41,871 nucleotides of DNA from an uncultured bacterium (GTDB lineage: Bacteria; Planctomycetota; UBA1135; GCA-002686595): positions 1 to 41,871 of the forward strand of contig CALCXM010000125.1 in assembly GCA_937905825.1 (NCBI GenBank), given 5' to 3'. Below are positions 25,458-33,176 of the stretch, in pieces (positions within the stretch are counted from its first letter, which is position 1; each line of letters begins with the position of its first letter). The position numbers and the translations under genes are program-made. A model generated the notes under the pieces. It saw only the letters and a list, made by a program, of their open reading frames with translations. It made no database searches and was not told where the DNA came from.

Positions 25458-26876
25458 ATGAGTTTCCCAACCCGCCGGCTGATCACTTCTGCACTCGCCT
25501 TGGGCAGCGCCGTCTTGCCTGCCTTTGGTCAAGACGTCATCACCCAGGAACAACTGGACGCCCTCGAGTCGAGCCCGAGTCGCTTGAGTGATCGTTCCAT
25601 TCCACTGCAGTACGACTTGGTGCCAAGTCGTCCGCAACCCCTGTTCGAAGCTGGCAATCCCTACCAGGGAACCGGAAGTTTCGAGCACAACTTGTTCTTG
25701 CCTGGGGGCGCGGTTTTTCAACCGTCGCTCTTGGTTTGGGGCACCTACCGAAGTGCTTGGAACGAAACCTTCGACGAAGAAGGACGCCGCGACGTGAGTG
25801 AATGGGCCAACCGCCTGGACATCTTCGGGGAGTATCGGTTGAGCGGGACCGAGCGCCTGGTGGTGGGCTTGCGGCCCCTGGACAAGGACGGCGAGTTCTA
25901 TGGCCACGACTTCAAGAGTGGCGAGGGGCGCAGCGACGTCAACGGCAACATCGAGACGCTCTTCTTCGAAGGCGACTTCGGGGAGCTCTTTCCCTTCTTG
26001 GACCCAGATGACAGCCGCGCCTTGGACTACGGGTTTTCCGTCGGGCGCCAGCCGCTGTTCTTCCAGGACGGTGTGATGCTCAACGACGTGGTGGACGTGG
26101 TCGGCGTGACGCGCAACTCCAAGCGCTTCTGGGGCTTTTCCAACGTGCGCATGACCGGCTTGCTCGGCTGGAACGAAATCAACCGGGGCGGCGGGCCGGA
26201 GGGCGACGACGCCACGCTGATCGGTTTCATGGTGGAAGCGGACAACTACGATCGCACGATCGAAGCGGACACGGTCTACACCTCGGGGGACAACGACAGC
26301 GATGGTCTCTACCTGGGCTACGGCAGCACCCAGCGCATCAAAGGGCACAACACCACCTTCCGCGCCAACGCCTCCATGGACATGGACGATGAAGGATCAC
26401 TCCAGGTGGACGACGGTCTCTTGCTCTCGGCGGAGATCTCGAAGACGCTGCACGGTTCCGACGACGTGCTGTACATCAACAGCTTTCTGGGCATCGACGA
26501 CTACCGCAGCGCCGCCCAAGGGCCCGCTTCTCCCGGTCCGTTGGCCCGCACGGGAATCCTCTTCGCGGGCAGTGGCATTGGAACCACCGGTGCGCCCCTC
26601 GGCGGCGCCTCCGACGATTCCGTTGCGGTCGCCGTCGGTGGGCAGAAATTCTTCAGCGGTGGTCGCGAGAACGTGATCCTCGAAGTGGGTGCGCGCTACA
26701 ACTACGACGCGACGCGCTCCGCCATCGCAACCGGTGGCCGCTGGCAGCGAGCATGGGGCCAGCACGCGGTGTTCGCTGCGGATGCCTACACGGGTTGGGA
26801 TGATTCCGGTGGAGCGAACGGGGGCTTCGATGGCGGATTTGTCGGTGGCCGCTTCGAGCTCCTGTTCAAGTTCTAA
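25458..26876 (+). CDS. Outer-membrane beta-barrel (porin-like) protein of a porin-cytochrome locus
   Basis: 472 residues. I prefer the ATG at 25458 to a TTG nine bases earlier, as it directly begins MSFPTRRLITSALALGSAV. Signal peptide ends near AFGQ (about residue 24). The rest is rich in alternating hydrophobic/polar strands with many Asp/Gly turns and no long helix: for example LFLPGGAVFQPSLLVWGTY and ERLVVGLRPLDKDGEFYGH. It ends ELLFKF, the terminal aromatic expected of an outer-membrane protein recognised by the BAM machinery. Length suits a 16-20-strand barrel. Flanked by a 5-heme and a 17-heme cytochrome on the same strand, it is best read as the barrel sheathing an electron conduit; a substrate-specific porin is the alternative. 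No homology to MtrB can be claimed by eye. Confidence 0.75.
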   Translation: MSFPTRRLITSALALGSAVLPAFGQDVITQEQLDALESSPSRLSDRSIPLQYDLVPSRPQPLFEAGNPYQGTGSFEHNLFLPGGAVFQPSLLVWGTYRSAWNETFDEEGRRDVSEWANRLDIFGEYRLSGTERLVVGLRPLDKDGEFYGHDFKSGEGRSDVNGNIETLFFEGDFGELFPFLDPDDSRALDYGFSVGRQPLFFQDGVMLNDVVDVVGVTRNSKRFWGFSNVRMTGLLGWNEINRGGGPEGDDATLIGFMVEADNYDRTIEADTVYTSGDNDSDGLYLGYGSTQRIKGHNTTFRANASMDMDDEGSLQVDDGLLLSAEISKTLHGSDDVLYINSFLGIDDYRSAAQGPASPGPLARTGILFAGSGIGTTGAPLGGASDDSVAVAVGGQKFFSGGRENVILEVGARYNYDATRSAIATGGRWQRAWGQHAVFAADAYTGWDDSGGANGGFDGGFVGGRFELLFKF

Positions 26877-26927
26877 GGCCGGCTCTTGAGTGGTCCTCAT
26901 CCCTGGGGGCTCGCACAGCGTTTCAAG

Positions 26928-26965
26928 CACAGAGTTCCCGGCACAACACAGAGTTCCCCACACAA
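26928..26965 (+). repeat. Two-copy 19-bp direct repeat in the leader of the 17-heme cytochrome gene
   Basis: Units at 26928-26946 and 26947-26965 begin CACAGAGTTCCC and end ACAA, agreeing at 17 of 19 positions. They directly abut the Shine-Dalgarno at 26965-26972. Possible binding site for a regulator or an mRNA element. Confidence 0.6.
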
Positions 26966-26984
26966 GAGGAGGACGCGGCGCGTG
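26965..26984 (+). promoter_or_regulatory. Ribosome binding site that fixes the GTG start of the 17-heme cytochrome
   Basis: AGAGGAGG (26965-26972), a strong Shine-Dalgarno, is nine bases before the GTG at 26982-26984. A TTG further upstream (26886) has no such signal and would add an unnatural polar N-terminus. Confidence 0.75.
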
Positions 26985-29237
26985 GCAAGACCAAGTTTCA
27001 GGATCCAGAGTTCGATCGCAATGCTCCTGGTGATCGTCGGCCTTTGCGGTCTGACCATCGCACAGAACGGGCGTGAGGCCCAGGATCCGGGGAGGCGTCG
27101 CCCTTTCATTCACTTGGACCACGTGCCCACGGTCTGGGCCAACGGCAGTCAGCCGGAAACCCTGCGGGACTGTCGAGGTTGCCATCAGTTCGGGGAGTCG
27201 AGCACTCGGGATCCCCAGGCAGCCTGTGCGGATTGCCACATCCAAGCCCACGAGAACGGCAACCAATTCCAGGTGGTCTTCAAGGAGGGCTGGGAGACTT
27301 TGGATCCCCTGCGCACGCCGAACTCCATGTTCCAACACTACGCGCATCGGGAACTGACCTGTCGCGAGTGCCATCAGCCGGAGAGCATGATTCCTTCGGA
27401 TCCGATGCCGATTCGCCGCGGCTCCCAAGAGTGCATTCGATGTCATGGTCCCGCGTCGGCCAGCATGCCCCTGGAACTCGATGGCCTGCTCGGAGAGCCC
27501 AAAGTGCAGATCCGAGCAGCCAGCGGGAAGATGGTGGACCTCCTGAACAACAGTCCCGCCATGGCCGCCGGGACCCTCGGGGAGTTCTTTCACTCGGAGC
27601 ACCTAGCCGGAACTTCCGAGGCCTTTAGCCTCGCTCAACTCGTGGCCGAGGCACCCATGGAGGGTCGTTGCACCTCTTGCCACGAGCCGATCGTCAAGGC
27701 TGGCTTGGACGGCTTTCAGGCCAAGCGTTTCCGGGAGGACTCCTGCGGCCAGTGCCACATCACGGAGTCCGGGCCCATGAGCTTTGGCACGAGCATCGAG
27801 ACTGCCGAGAGCCAAACGAGTGGGACCTTCTCCCACGCGGACCACCTAGGTTTCGACGCGGGCCGTCACGACGCTCGGCTCTCCAACGAGGCGGGCTACA
27901 AGCGCATCGAGGAATCGGGTTGCCACGCTTGCCATGAGTACGATTCAGAGGCGCGCAGCTTCCTGGTGAAGGACGCCGCGGGCCATTCGGATTGTCGTTC
28001 ATGCCACGCTGCAGATGGTTGGAAGGTCGAGCAGCACGGGGAGTGGCAGGCATGGGGCTGCATGCAGTGCCATAGCTTCGCGCAGAGCGGGGCCTTGGCT
28101 TTGGATCGTCCCGAGGCGCAGGTTCGGCGGCGTACCAGCACAAGATTTCTCGTCACGAGCCAAGTGCATCCTCACATCGCCGGGGAGCAAAAGACCGATG
28201 TCTACAAGGGCAACTGCGTGCAGTGCCACCGGGCCCCTGTCAAAGAATTGCCCTCGCGCATTGGTGAGCGGGAGTTCAATCACGCCAGCCACTTGCCGGA
28301 GAACCCGAGTGCGGAGCATTGCGATCGCTGTCACGGGGCACGGGTCCAACATGCGCAGAGCTCCGTGGCCTTGGCCGAACAGCTGAGCGGCGCTTCCTTG
28401 CTCGGGCCGAATTCGGAACAGAAGCAGCAGCTTGGACTGACCTTCGACTTGGCCGCTTGCGCCGAGTGCCACTTGGGCGGAGTTTTGCAGCCAGTTCAGA
28501 CCGAGTACAGCGAGTTGGCCACGCGTAGCGTGCCCGAATTCTCCCACGCCGCGCACATCGGCAAGGCCGACGAAGAAGGTCGGCGAATCAACTGCATGTC
28601 CTGTCATCAAAGCGATGGCGTCAGCAGCGGACCGGTCACGACCTTGCCCGGGGCCATGAATTGCACCCAGTGCCACAACCACAACCCGGGATACTCCGGC
28701 GACATCAGCGGGGAAGCGACCGCCACGGAGCTCGCCCGCTGCACCAACTGCCACCTGACCGAGATCCCTGCTGCGGGCAGCACTCGAATGGTCGAGCGCC
28801 TTCGCATTAGTGAAGTGGTGGGGGGCGTGGCCCAGTTCCATCCCTCCGATCGTGAGTGCAACGATTGCCACAAGTCCGACTGGAATCGGTTCGGTGAGCC
28901 CGAATCGATCGAGGGCGATCACGTCTTCGCCACCCTGGGGCGCTCCCTGCTCCCCACGGGCGAGATCCTCCCGCACCAGCACCGGGGTCGCAACCGAGAG
29001 GGAGAGGTGCAGAACATCTACGGCGTCTCGGACGGCTTCTTGCGCAACCGCGGCGGGCTCGCTTGCCACTGGTGCCACTGGACCAAAGGCATCACGGCCT
29101 TCGACTTTGAATCCCCCAACAGCCGCAAGCTTCACGGCAGCAAGCTGAAGGAAACCGACAGGAAGACCGGAAACGAGCACGTCTTCCCGGGCGGCAACTA
29201 CCGCGCCCTGTTCGCGAACGACAGGACTCCGCGCTAG
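26982..29237 (+). CDS. Seventeen-heme periplasmic/outer-membrane c-type cytochrome
   Basis: 751 residues from the GTG at 26982. The N-terminus (RIQSSIAMLLVIVGLCGLTIAQ) is a signal peptide; cleavage is probable near TIA-QN. Seventeen CxxCH motifs lie between about residues 64 and 700, including CRGCH, CADCH, CRECH, CIRCH, CTSCH, CGQCH, CHACH, CRSCH, CMQCH, CVQCH, CDRCH, CAECH, CMSCH, CTQCH, CTNCH, CNDCH and CHWCH. Many are preceded by FxHxxHL-type segments (for example FFHSEHL, FSHADHL, FNHASHL and FSHAAHI), which supply distal His ligands and define repeating heme modules. The heme content and size suit a long wire-like protein near the outer membrane. It converges on the 15-heme FHA fusion gene with only 28 bases between stops. 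Part of the same electron-transfer locus by position. Confidence 0.9.
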   Translation: MARPSFRIQSSIAMLLVIVGLCGLTIAQNGREAQDPGRRRPFIHLDHVPTVWANGSQPETLRDCRGCHQFGESSTRDPQAACADCHIQAHENGNQFQVVFKEGWETLDPLRTPNSMFQHYAHRELTCRECHQPESMIPSDPMPIRRGSQECIRCHGPASASMPLELDGLLGEPKVQIRAASGKMVDLLNNSPAMAAGTLGEFFHSEHLAGTSEAFSLAQLVAEAPMEGRCTSCHEPIVKAGLDGFQAKRFREDSCGQCHITESGPMSFGTSIETAESQTSGTFSHADHLGFDAGRHDARLSNEAGYKRIEESGCHACHEYDSEARSFLVKDAAGHSDCRSCHAADGWKVEQHGEWQAWGCMQCHSFAQSGALALDRPEAQVRRRTSTRFLVTSQVHPHIAGEQKTDVYKGNCVQCHRAPVKELPSRIGEREFNHASHLPENPSAEHCDRCHGARVQHAQSSVALAEQLSGASLLGPNSEQKQQLGLTFDLAACAECHLGGVLQPVQTEYSELATRSVPEFSHAAHIGKADEEGRRINCMSCHQSDGVSSGPVTTLPGAMNCTQCHNHNPGYSGDISGEATATELARCTNCHLTEIPAAGSTRMVERLRISEVVGGVAQFHPSDRECNDCHKSDWNRFGEPESIEGDHVFATLGRSLLPTGEILPHQHRGRNREGEVQNIYGVSDGFLRNRGGLACHWCHWTKGITAFDFESPNSRKLHGSKLKETDRKTGNEHVFPGGNYRALFANDRTPR

Positions 29238-29272
29238 GGACGCAGCGGACCGCCTGGAAAGCGAACTAGCGC
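29231..29272. other. Inverted repeat across convergent stop codons
   Basis: GCGCTAG (29231-29237) and CTAGCGC (29266-29272) are exact inverted copies with 28 bases between them, containing GCGGACCGC. Both arms hold the TAG stop of a convergent gene (both proteins end Arg-stop). Could act as a bidirectional hairpin terminator without a T-run, or be a coincidence of identical final codons. Confidence 0.4.
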
Positions 29273-31542
29273 CAGTGAAAGCGCCCGCGGTCTTCCACAT
29301 GGCACTTGCGGCAAGAAGCGTTCGTTTCCACCGGGATCTTGACGTCCATGATGCTCGTCGCAGCGTGGGTGTCCTCGTGGCAGACCTGGCAGTTGGTTTG
29401 CACCTCGGACAAGTGCCCGGAGGAGAAGTGGCTAAAGCTGGTGGCGGCGGGCCACTCCTTGCGTAGGCTCCACTCGTCGCTGGCGAAGCTCGCTCCAAAG
29501 ACCGGATCCCCTGGAGCGTGACAGGTGCCGCAAGCTCCACCGCCCACGTTGGAGTGGGTCGAGTCGTGACATGCGGTGCAGTTTTGAACGGCCTCGGGGG
29601 TGATCACCGGGTTGCGGAAGTCTTCCGTGGCCTTGCGGAATTGGTGGCAGGCATAGCAACCGGCCGCCAGCTTCGGGTGGGAAAGGTCCGCGTGAGCCGA
29701 GTGCGGAAAGGCGACCTGCGACGGACCCGGGGTGCGTTGAATGCGGCTGGCTGCTTCGATCAAGCGCGGCACGGCGGAGTCGTCGCCTTCCTCGGTTTGA
29801 TGGCAGGTGACGCAAGCGTCCTGTTCCGCGCGGTAGAAGGGAGTGGCCAAGCTGTCGGACTGACTCACGCCGCTGTGGCATTCCTCGCAGGCTTGCGAGG
29901 CTCTTCCAAGATCCGCGAGGCCTTGCTCTGTGGCTGCCAAGTTTTCTACTTCTCGTTCGAGCTTCAAGTCGCCCTCGAACAAGTGCAAGCCGTGATAGAA
30001 GCGGCCCTCTCGTTTTTCCCCCGCGCTCAGCCACGTGCCGTCCTGGTGACAGGTGCGGCAGTCATCCTGGGGGTGGTTGGCGGGCACGCTGAGGTTGGCG
30101 ATGGCCGCGGCGAATTGCTCCCGGTGGCTGCGCAGGCTGTAGCCAAAGAGTTGTTTGGGGTCTCCCGCGGCCCGCGGGATTTCCTTGCCGCTGGCGTTTA
30201 GGTAGGTGATCGCGTCCCGTTGCACACTGCGCAGCGTTCCGTTGTAGGTTTGTTCATGACAGGACGCGCAGCTCGACCCGGGGTCCGTGGCACCATGCCA
30301 TTGCACAGGGAAGGTTGGCGCGTCGACGGAGGCGTCGGACAAGGGCAGCTCGGCCAGCATGGAGGCGGGCAGGTCCTCTGCCCCATGACAAGCCATGCAA
30401 CCCTCGAAGGTCAGCACTTGAAAGTCGCGACCGCCCGCTATGTTCTGCCCATCGAGATCGGGAACGTGGCAGTTCTTGCAAGACAGGCCGGTTCCCAAGT
30501 GCTGTTCATGGTTGAAGCCATCGAAGGCGACTTTGAGCATGCGACCCGCGGGCCGCTGCTCTGCGTAAGAGGCTAGCAGCGCCTCAAGCTTCTGGTCGTC
30601 GAAGGCCAGGTCTTCGTGACAGCGCGCACACAGGGCGTCGTCCGTCTCGGGCACGAAGCCGGGAGTGCGCGCAGGAAGGGACACCAGCATGCCGCTCCAC
30701 TCGCCGGTCAACGGGACATCTTGCAGTGTGCGCTGGCCATCGCCGCGGTGCTCCACGTGGCAGCCGATGCAGAGGTTGGCACTCTGACTGGAAGTGGCTG
30801 ATTTCGATTCGTCTCGGAGCGCAGGGAAGGGGTGCCCGAAACCGGAGGACTCGTGGCAGGCCAGGCAGTTGTCGAGGGGGATGCCGTTGCCACTCTCGTG
30901 GCAGGCGCCGCACTTGCGCTGGACCCGTTCCACCTGGTGAGGCAGGAGGTTGGCCGTGCCGTCAAACAGGGCAGCGTGGGAAAAGGTGAGCGGCCCGGGG
31001 GACAGGCTCGTGGCGCGCACATCTTCGTTCAGCAAGACGAAGGGCGCGAGCAGGCCGAGCAGCAAGGCACTCCAAACCGCCACGCGTAGGGCCGGGAAGC
31101 GTCCAAAGCTGACCTCGCTCTCTTTCCACTCTTCGCGGTCGCCGCGAATCCAGTCGCCGGTCGTGCGCACCAGGGCGGATTTTTGGAACTGAAAGCCACG
31201 CTCGTGCACTTCGAGGGCGAGCGCGGAGGCATCGTCTTCGTGTCCCATGAAGACCGAGAGACGCAGGGTGCCCAGCACGATGCCGTCGCCTTCTTTGATG
31301 GGGGTGGATTGCGTGACACGCACGCCATTGACGTAGGTGCCCGTTGAGCTACCCAGATCCCTCACGAAGTATCCGTCGCGACTGGCGTCGAACAGGATCT
31401 CGCAGTGGCGTTCGGCGGCGACGTTGTCGCGCACGGTCAAGGCGCAGGAGCTGCGCGTGCCGATGTCCACGCTGGACCCGTGCACATCCATCTGAACCTG
31501 GCGGTTGCGCTTCTCTACGATGTAGGCGACGAAGTGGGCCAT
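29266..31542 (-). CDS. FHA-domain/transmembrane/15-heme cytochrome c fusion protein
   Basis: 758 residues. Residues 1-100 are an FHA-like domain: VDIGTRSSC, AERH (43-46) and GSSTGTYVNG (64-73). The usual Gly-Arg is GT, the SxxH Ser is Ala43 and the Asn is Thr67, so phosphothreonine binding may be weakened. A basic/polar linker (to 150) leads to one transmembrane helix (about 151-171); the FHA side should be cytoplasmic. The remaining ~590 residues carry fifteen CxxCH motifs beginning at C211, with distal-His modules such as FNHEQHL and FPHSAHA. It thus spans the inner membrane, giving a cytoplasmic docking domain on a periplasmic multiheme wire. Last gene of the five-gene minus-strand unit, four bases after the cNMP/Fe-S gene. 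No such fusion is known to me; each half is recognised confidently. Confidence 0.88.
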   Translation of the reverse strand: MAHFVAYIVEKRNRQVQMDVHGSSVDIGTRSSCALTVRDNVAAERHCEILFDASRDGYFVRDLGSSTGTYVNGVRVTQSTPIKEGDGIVLGTLRLSVFMGHEDDASALALEVHERGFQFQKSALVRTTGDWIRGDREEWKESEVSFGRFPALRVAVWSALLLGLLAPFVLLNEDVRATSLSPGPLTFSHAALFDGTANLLPHQVERVQRKCGACHESGNGIPLDNCLACHESSGFGHPFPALRDESKSATSSQSANLCIGCHVEHRGDGQRTLQDVPLTGEWSGMLVSLPARTPGFVPETDDALCARCHEDLAFDDQKLEALLASYAEQRPAGRMLKVAFDGFNHEQHLGTGLSCKNCHVPDLDGQNIAGGRDFQVLTFEGCMACHGAEDLPASMLAELPLSDASVDAPTFPVQWHGATDPGSSCASCHEQTYNGTLRSVQRDAITYLNASGKEIPRAAGDPKQLFGYSLRSHREQFAAAIANLSVPANHPQDDCRTCHQDGTWLSAGEKREGRFYHGLHLFEGDLKLEREVENLAATEQGLADLGRASQACEECHSGVSQSDSLATPFYRAEQDACVTCHQTEEGDDSAVPRLIEAASRIQRTPGPSQVAFPHSAHADLSHPKLAAGCYACHQFRKATEDFRNPVITPEAVQNCTACHDSTHSNVGGGACGTCHAPGDPVFGASFASDEWSLRKEWPAATSFSHFSSGHLSEVQTNCQVCHEDTHAATSIMDVKIPVETNASCRKCHVEDRGRFHWR

Positions 31543-31546
31543 ACCC

Positions 31547-33058
31547 CTAGCTCTCCATGCTCAGGAACAGTTGTTCCGGGTTCTCGCGGCCGATGGCGTC
31601 CGTGGGGCAGTTGTAGACGCAGGCCTCGAAGGGCAAGCCCTCGCAGAGGTCGCACTTGATGGCCTTGCCTTGCACCTTGGCCCCCCGCAGGGCACCCACG
31701 TTGGGATGTTCCTCTTTGATCTCGGGCATCATCACGGCCGGGCGACTGCCGGTGAAGTACTTGCCGACGAAGGGCAGAGTCTGCAGGAACCAATGCCGTT
31801 TGTACTTGGGCTTTTCCCCGGGAACGATGGGGGGCGGGGTCATGCTGATCACGCCGTAGGGGCACGAGTGCGAGCAGCACTGGCAGCCGACGCAGTTGTC
31901 CCATACGAAGTTGATCTGACCCTTCACGTCCCTGCGGATGGCGCCGTAGTCGCAGGACATCATGCACTCGGGCACTTCGCAGTTGTAGCAGGAGCTGGCC
32001 AAGGTGAAGGTGTCCTGAACGCGCGTGCCGGTCTTGCTGAGGCGCGGGACGCGATCCTCGTGCACGGAGACGCAGGACTCAACGCAGGCGTTGCAGCGCA
32101 CGCACTGGTCCAAGTTGATGACGAGCGCTTCGCCGCCTTTCACGGACTGGCGGCCGACCATGATCTCCAACTGTTCCTGGGAAGCAGCGGGGGCTTCGGC
32201 GGCTCTTTGCGCAAGGATCGCGCTGTCTGAGGCGGAGAAGCCTTCTTCGTCCGCAACCATGAAATCGGCGGTCTTGCGCAGGAGCGCGAGGGCCCCCTCG
32301 TTGGTGGCCAGGGTGCTGGCGAAGACTGCCTCGGGGATGCGGATCAAGGAAGTCGGGGCGATCGCGGTGTAGGCTCCCGGCCAGGATCTATGGTCCGTTA
32401 AGCAGCGCTCGCCGAAGGACGAGTTTGCCATGTGGTAGCTGAGGATGATCTCGCGACCACGGTGATCCGTTTTGCTGCACTTGACCGCACCACTGCGAAC
32501 CAGGAAAAGCGCCGCGGCAGGATCATTCTCCGCGGCGACCACGGTGCCTTCTTCTAGGTCGATGAACTCCGCTTGCTTGCCGAGTTGCTTGAGCATGGAA
32601 GCGGAAAGCCCCTTGAAAACCGGGGCCACCCGCAGGTGGATGGAGAGCGAGCGCTCGCGGTAGCTGGCGTCCACCAGTTGCTGAAACTTGGACTCTTTCT
32701 TGCCGACCTTGCGGTGCAGTTGGCGAAAGAGTGGAGGCTCGATGACGAGCAGCACGCAGCGCACGTCGACCCGATAGGTGGCGAGCTCCGGTTGATTGGA
32801 AAGCGCGCTCATCTCCCCGAACCAATCGCCGGGTCCATAAACTCCAAGGTTGGCCGTGACTCCCTCTTCTTCCCGGTAGGCCCCAACACCGCCTTCGAAC
32901 ACGATGCAGAATCGGCCTGTGTACTCTCCTTGGCGAGCGAAAACCTCACCGGCGGGGGCGACCTCCAGGTAGGCCTCCGACTCCAGCAGTTTCTTCTGCT
33001 TTGGTGAGAGGTCGACCAAGAGCCGGTGCTCGTAGAGTTCTTTCGGGAGTTCGCTCAT
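31547..33058 (-). CDS. Two cyclic-nucleotide-binding domains fused to a four-[4Fe-4S] ferredoxin module
   Basis: 503 residues, no signal peptide, so cytoplasmic. Residues about 10-125 and 140-260 are two cNMP-binding (CRP-type) beta-barrels; the first has a phosphate-cassette-like GDWFGEMSAL (77-86), the second SSFGERCLTD with fewer binding residues. No helix-turn-helix is present, so it is not a transcription factor. Residues 310-503 hold four Cys clusters: C319/C322/C325/C329, C357/C360/C365/C369, C389/C392/C395/C399 and C469/C472/C480/C484, the DmsB/NrfC/HybA-type four-cluster pattern. It therefore can carry electrons along four [4Fe-4S] centres with a cyclic-nucleotide-sensitive input. 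Ordinarily such subunits face the periplasm; lack of a twin-arginine signal makes this one cytoplasmic. Placed between the b-type membrane protein and the FHA-cytochrome, suggesting it links reductase and membrane hemes. Confidence 0.9.
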   Translation of the reverse strand: MSELPKELYEHRLLVDLSPKQKKLLESEAYLEVAPAGEVFARQGEYTGRFCIVFEGGVGAYREEEGVTANLGVYGPGDWFGEMSALSNQPELATYRVDVRCVLLVIEPPLFRQLHRKVGKKESKFQQLVDASYRERSLSIHLRVAPVFKGLSASMLKQLGKQAEFIDLEEGTVVAAENDPAAALFLVRSGAVKCSKTDHRGREIILSYHMANSSFGERCLTDHRSWPGAYTAIAPTSLIRIPEAVFASTLATNEGALALLRKTADFMVADEEGFSASDSAILAQRAAEAPAASQEQLEIMVGRQSVKGGEALVINLDQCVRCNACVESCVSVHEDRVPRLSKTGTRVQDTFTLASSCYNCEVPECMMSCDYGAIRRDVKGQINFVWDNCVGCQCCSHSCPYGVISMTPPPIVPGEKPKYKRHWFLQTLPFVGKYFTGSRPAVMMPEIKEEHPNVGALRGAKVQGKAIKCDLCEGLPFEACVYNCPTDAIGRENPEQLFLSMES

Positions 33059-33120
33059 TGAAACGATTGGGTCAGGTGCGCAGGCGTTCTCGGGACCACT
33101 GGATTTCTCAATTCCACAGG

Positions 33121-33176
33121 CTCAATACCACGGCACGGCTTCAATACCACAGGACAGCTTCAATACCACAGGACAG
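33121..33176. repeat. Three-copy 19-bp tandem repeat overlapping the 3' end of the cytochrome b-like gene
   Basis: Units CTTCAATACCACAGGACAG at 33158-33176 and 33139-33157 are identical; a diverged third copy occupies 33121-33138. In the minus-strand gene ending at 33160 the first unit encodes the final residues (VLWY) and the TGA; the downstream copies repeat this stop. Probably replication slippage, but it could form repeated RNA elements between this gene and the next. Confidence 0.75.

Noticed and set aside
23870..25486. Long minus-strand open frame (538 codons) opposite the 5-heme cytochrome
   Set aside because: Antisense to a gene with heme motifs, signal peptide and ribosome site; composition is that of a shadow frame.
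23600..29237. Naming the genes mtrA/mtrB/mtrC or omc
   Set aside because: Heme counts (5 and 17) and protein sizes do not match those families, and no sequence identity can be shown by eye.
31547..33058. CRP/FNR-family transcription factor
   Set aside because: No helix-turn-helix follows the cNMP domains; the C-terminal half is four [4Fe-4S] sites instead.
33121..33176. CRISPR array
   Set aside because: Units are contiguous with no spacers and only three copies; one diverges. No cas genes are present.
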